From assembly GCA_015061685.1 (NCBI GenBank), contig SUWD01000004.1, positions 62,001-126,000 of the forward strand: DNA of 64,000 bases, in the 5' to 3' direction. This document shows, piece by piece, positions 63,975-64,000 of this stretch (the first letter of the stretch is position 1; every line of letters starts with the position of its first letter). This stretch comes from Lentisphaerota bacterium. Its GTDB lineage: Bacteria > Verrucomicrobiota > Lentisphaeria > Victivallales > Victivallaceae. The position numbers and the translations under genes were made by a program. The notes under the pieces were generated by a model. It had not been told where the DNA came from. It made no database searches and was given only the letters and a program-made list of their open reading frames with translations.

Positions 63975-64000
63975 TTACTTTCCTTTATTGGCAAGTTCTT
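63975..64000 (-). CDS. C-terminal end of a gene upstream of rnfD, probably rnfC
   Basis: Only seven codons and TAA are visible (ELANKGK then stop). They end 6 nt before rnfD. In most rnf operons the gene before rnfD is rnfC. The identification rests on order alone; the frame was picked because the other two minus frames either stop at once or overlap rnfD. Confidence 0.4.

Overview
The window reads as chromosomal DNA of a Gram-negative member of the Planctomycetes-Verrucomicrobia-Lentisphaerae group, most likely a Victivallis-like Lentisphaerota. This rests on a prepilin-like protein coupled to a large secreted glycosidase-like protein, a Hanks-type kinase with a DWG motif, several Gfo/Idh/MocA oxidoreductases, and LPS genes (kdsB, LptF/G type permease) next to an anaerobe-style Rnf complex. 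The assignment is inference; no rRNA or other phylogenetic marker is present.

Layout. 1-8.1 kb (minus strand): the start of ftsA with its own promoter, then a compact run tig-clpP-clpX-kinase-dxr-GT-C glycosyltransferase-small membrane protein. 8.3-13 kb: a small lipoprotein, clpC coupled to a Cys-rich protein, and an MFS carrier. 13-16 kb: dapB-ROK regulator-pdxB-MFS with stop/start overlaps. 16-20 kb: divergent LptF/G permease-peptide-binding protein-ung, then a thioredoxin lacking its first active-site Cys. 20.3-26.9 kb: two inverted MITE-like repeats flank a LacI regulator-pseudopilin-glycosidase operon and cysS. 27-31 kb: an ABC exporter and a large lipoprotein of unknown function. 31-35 kb: an operon of three Gfo/Idh/MocA oxidoreductases and an AraC regulator. 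35-38.6 kb: a HAD phosphatase operon that includes a 34-residue membrane protein, a tRNA-Pro followed by two near-identical ~203-bp repeats carrying the tRNA 3' end, and two Hsp20 genes. 38.6-40.8 kb: a PocR/AraC regulator divergent from a NahK-like sugar kinase. 40.8-43.9 kb: a GC-rich, hairpin-rich region, a TIR-transmembrane-leucine-rich-repeat receptor-like gene, and a second related flank. 43.9-50.3 kb: esterase, GH13/debranching fusion and D-aminoacylase. 50.3-61.4 kb (minus): giant coiled-coil/TPR protein, hflX, malic enzyme, histidine phosphatase, kdsB, collagen-like membrane protein and a TPR protein. 61.5-64 kb: rnfE, rnfG, rnfD and the probable end of rnfC.

Themes are protein quality control (tig, clpP, clpX, clpC, two Hsp20), envelope biogenesis (kdsB, LptF/G, dxr, dapB, GT-C, ABC exporter), polysaccharide and amino-sugar use (glycosidase, oxidoreductases, NahK-like kinase, debranching enzyme), and anaerobic energy conservation (Rnf). 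Most promoters recognised by eye have the form TTGxxx-N16 to 18-TATATT. The most noteworthy items are the TIR-TM-LRR protein with its repeat-rich flanks, a kinase with WNK-like lysine placement, the thioredoxin with a His in place of Cys, the iterated tRNA 3'-end repeats, the MITE pair, and a two-operator autoregulated LacI promoter.
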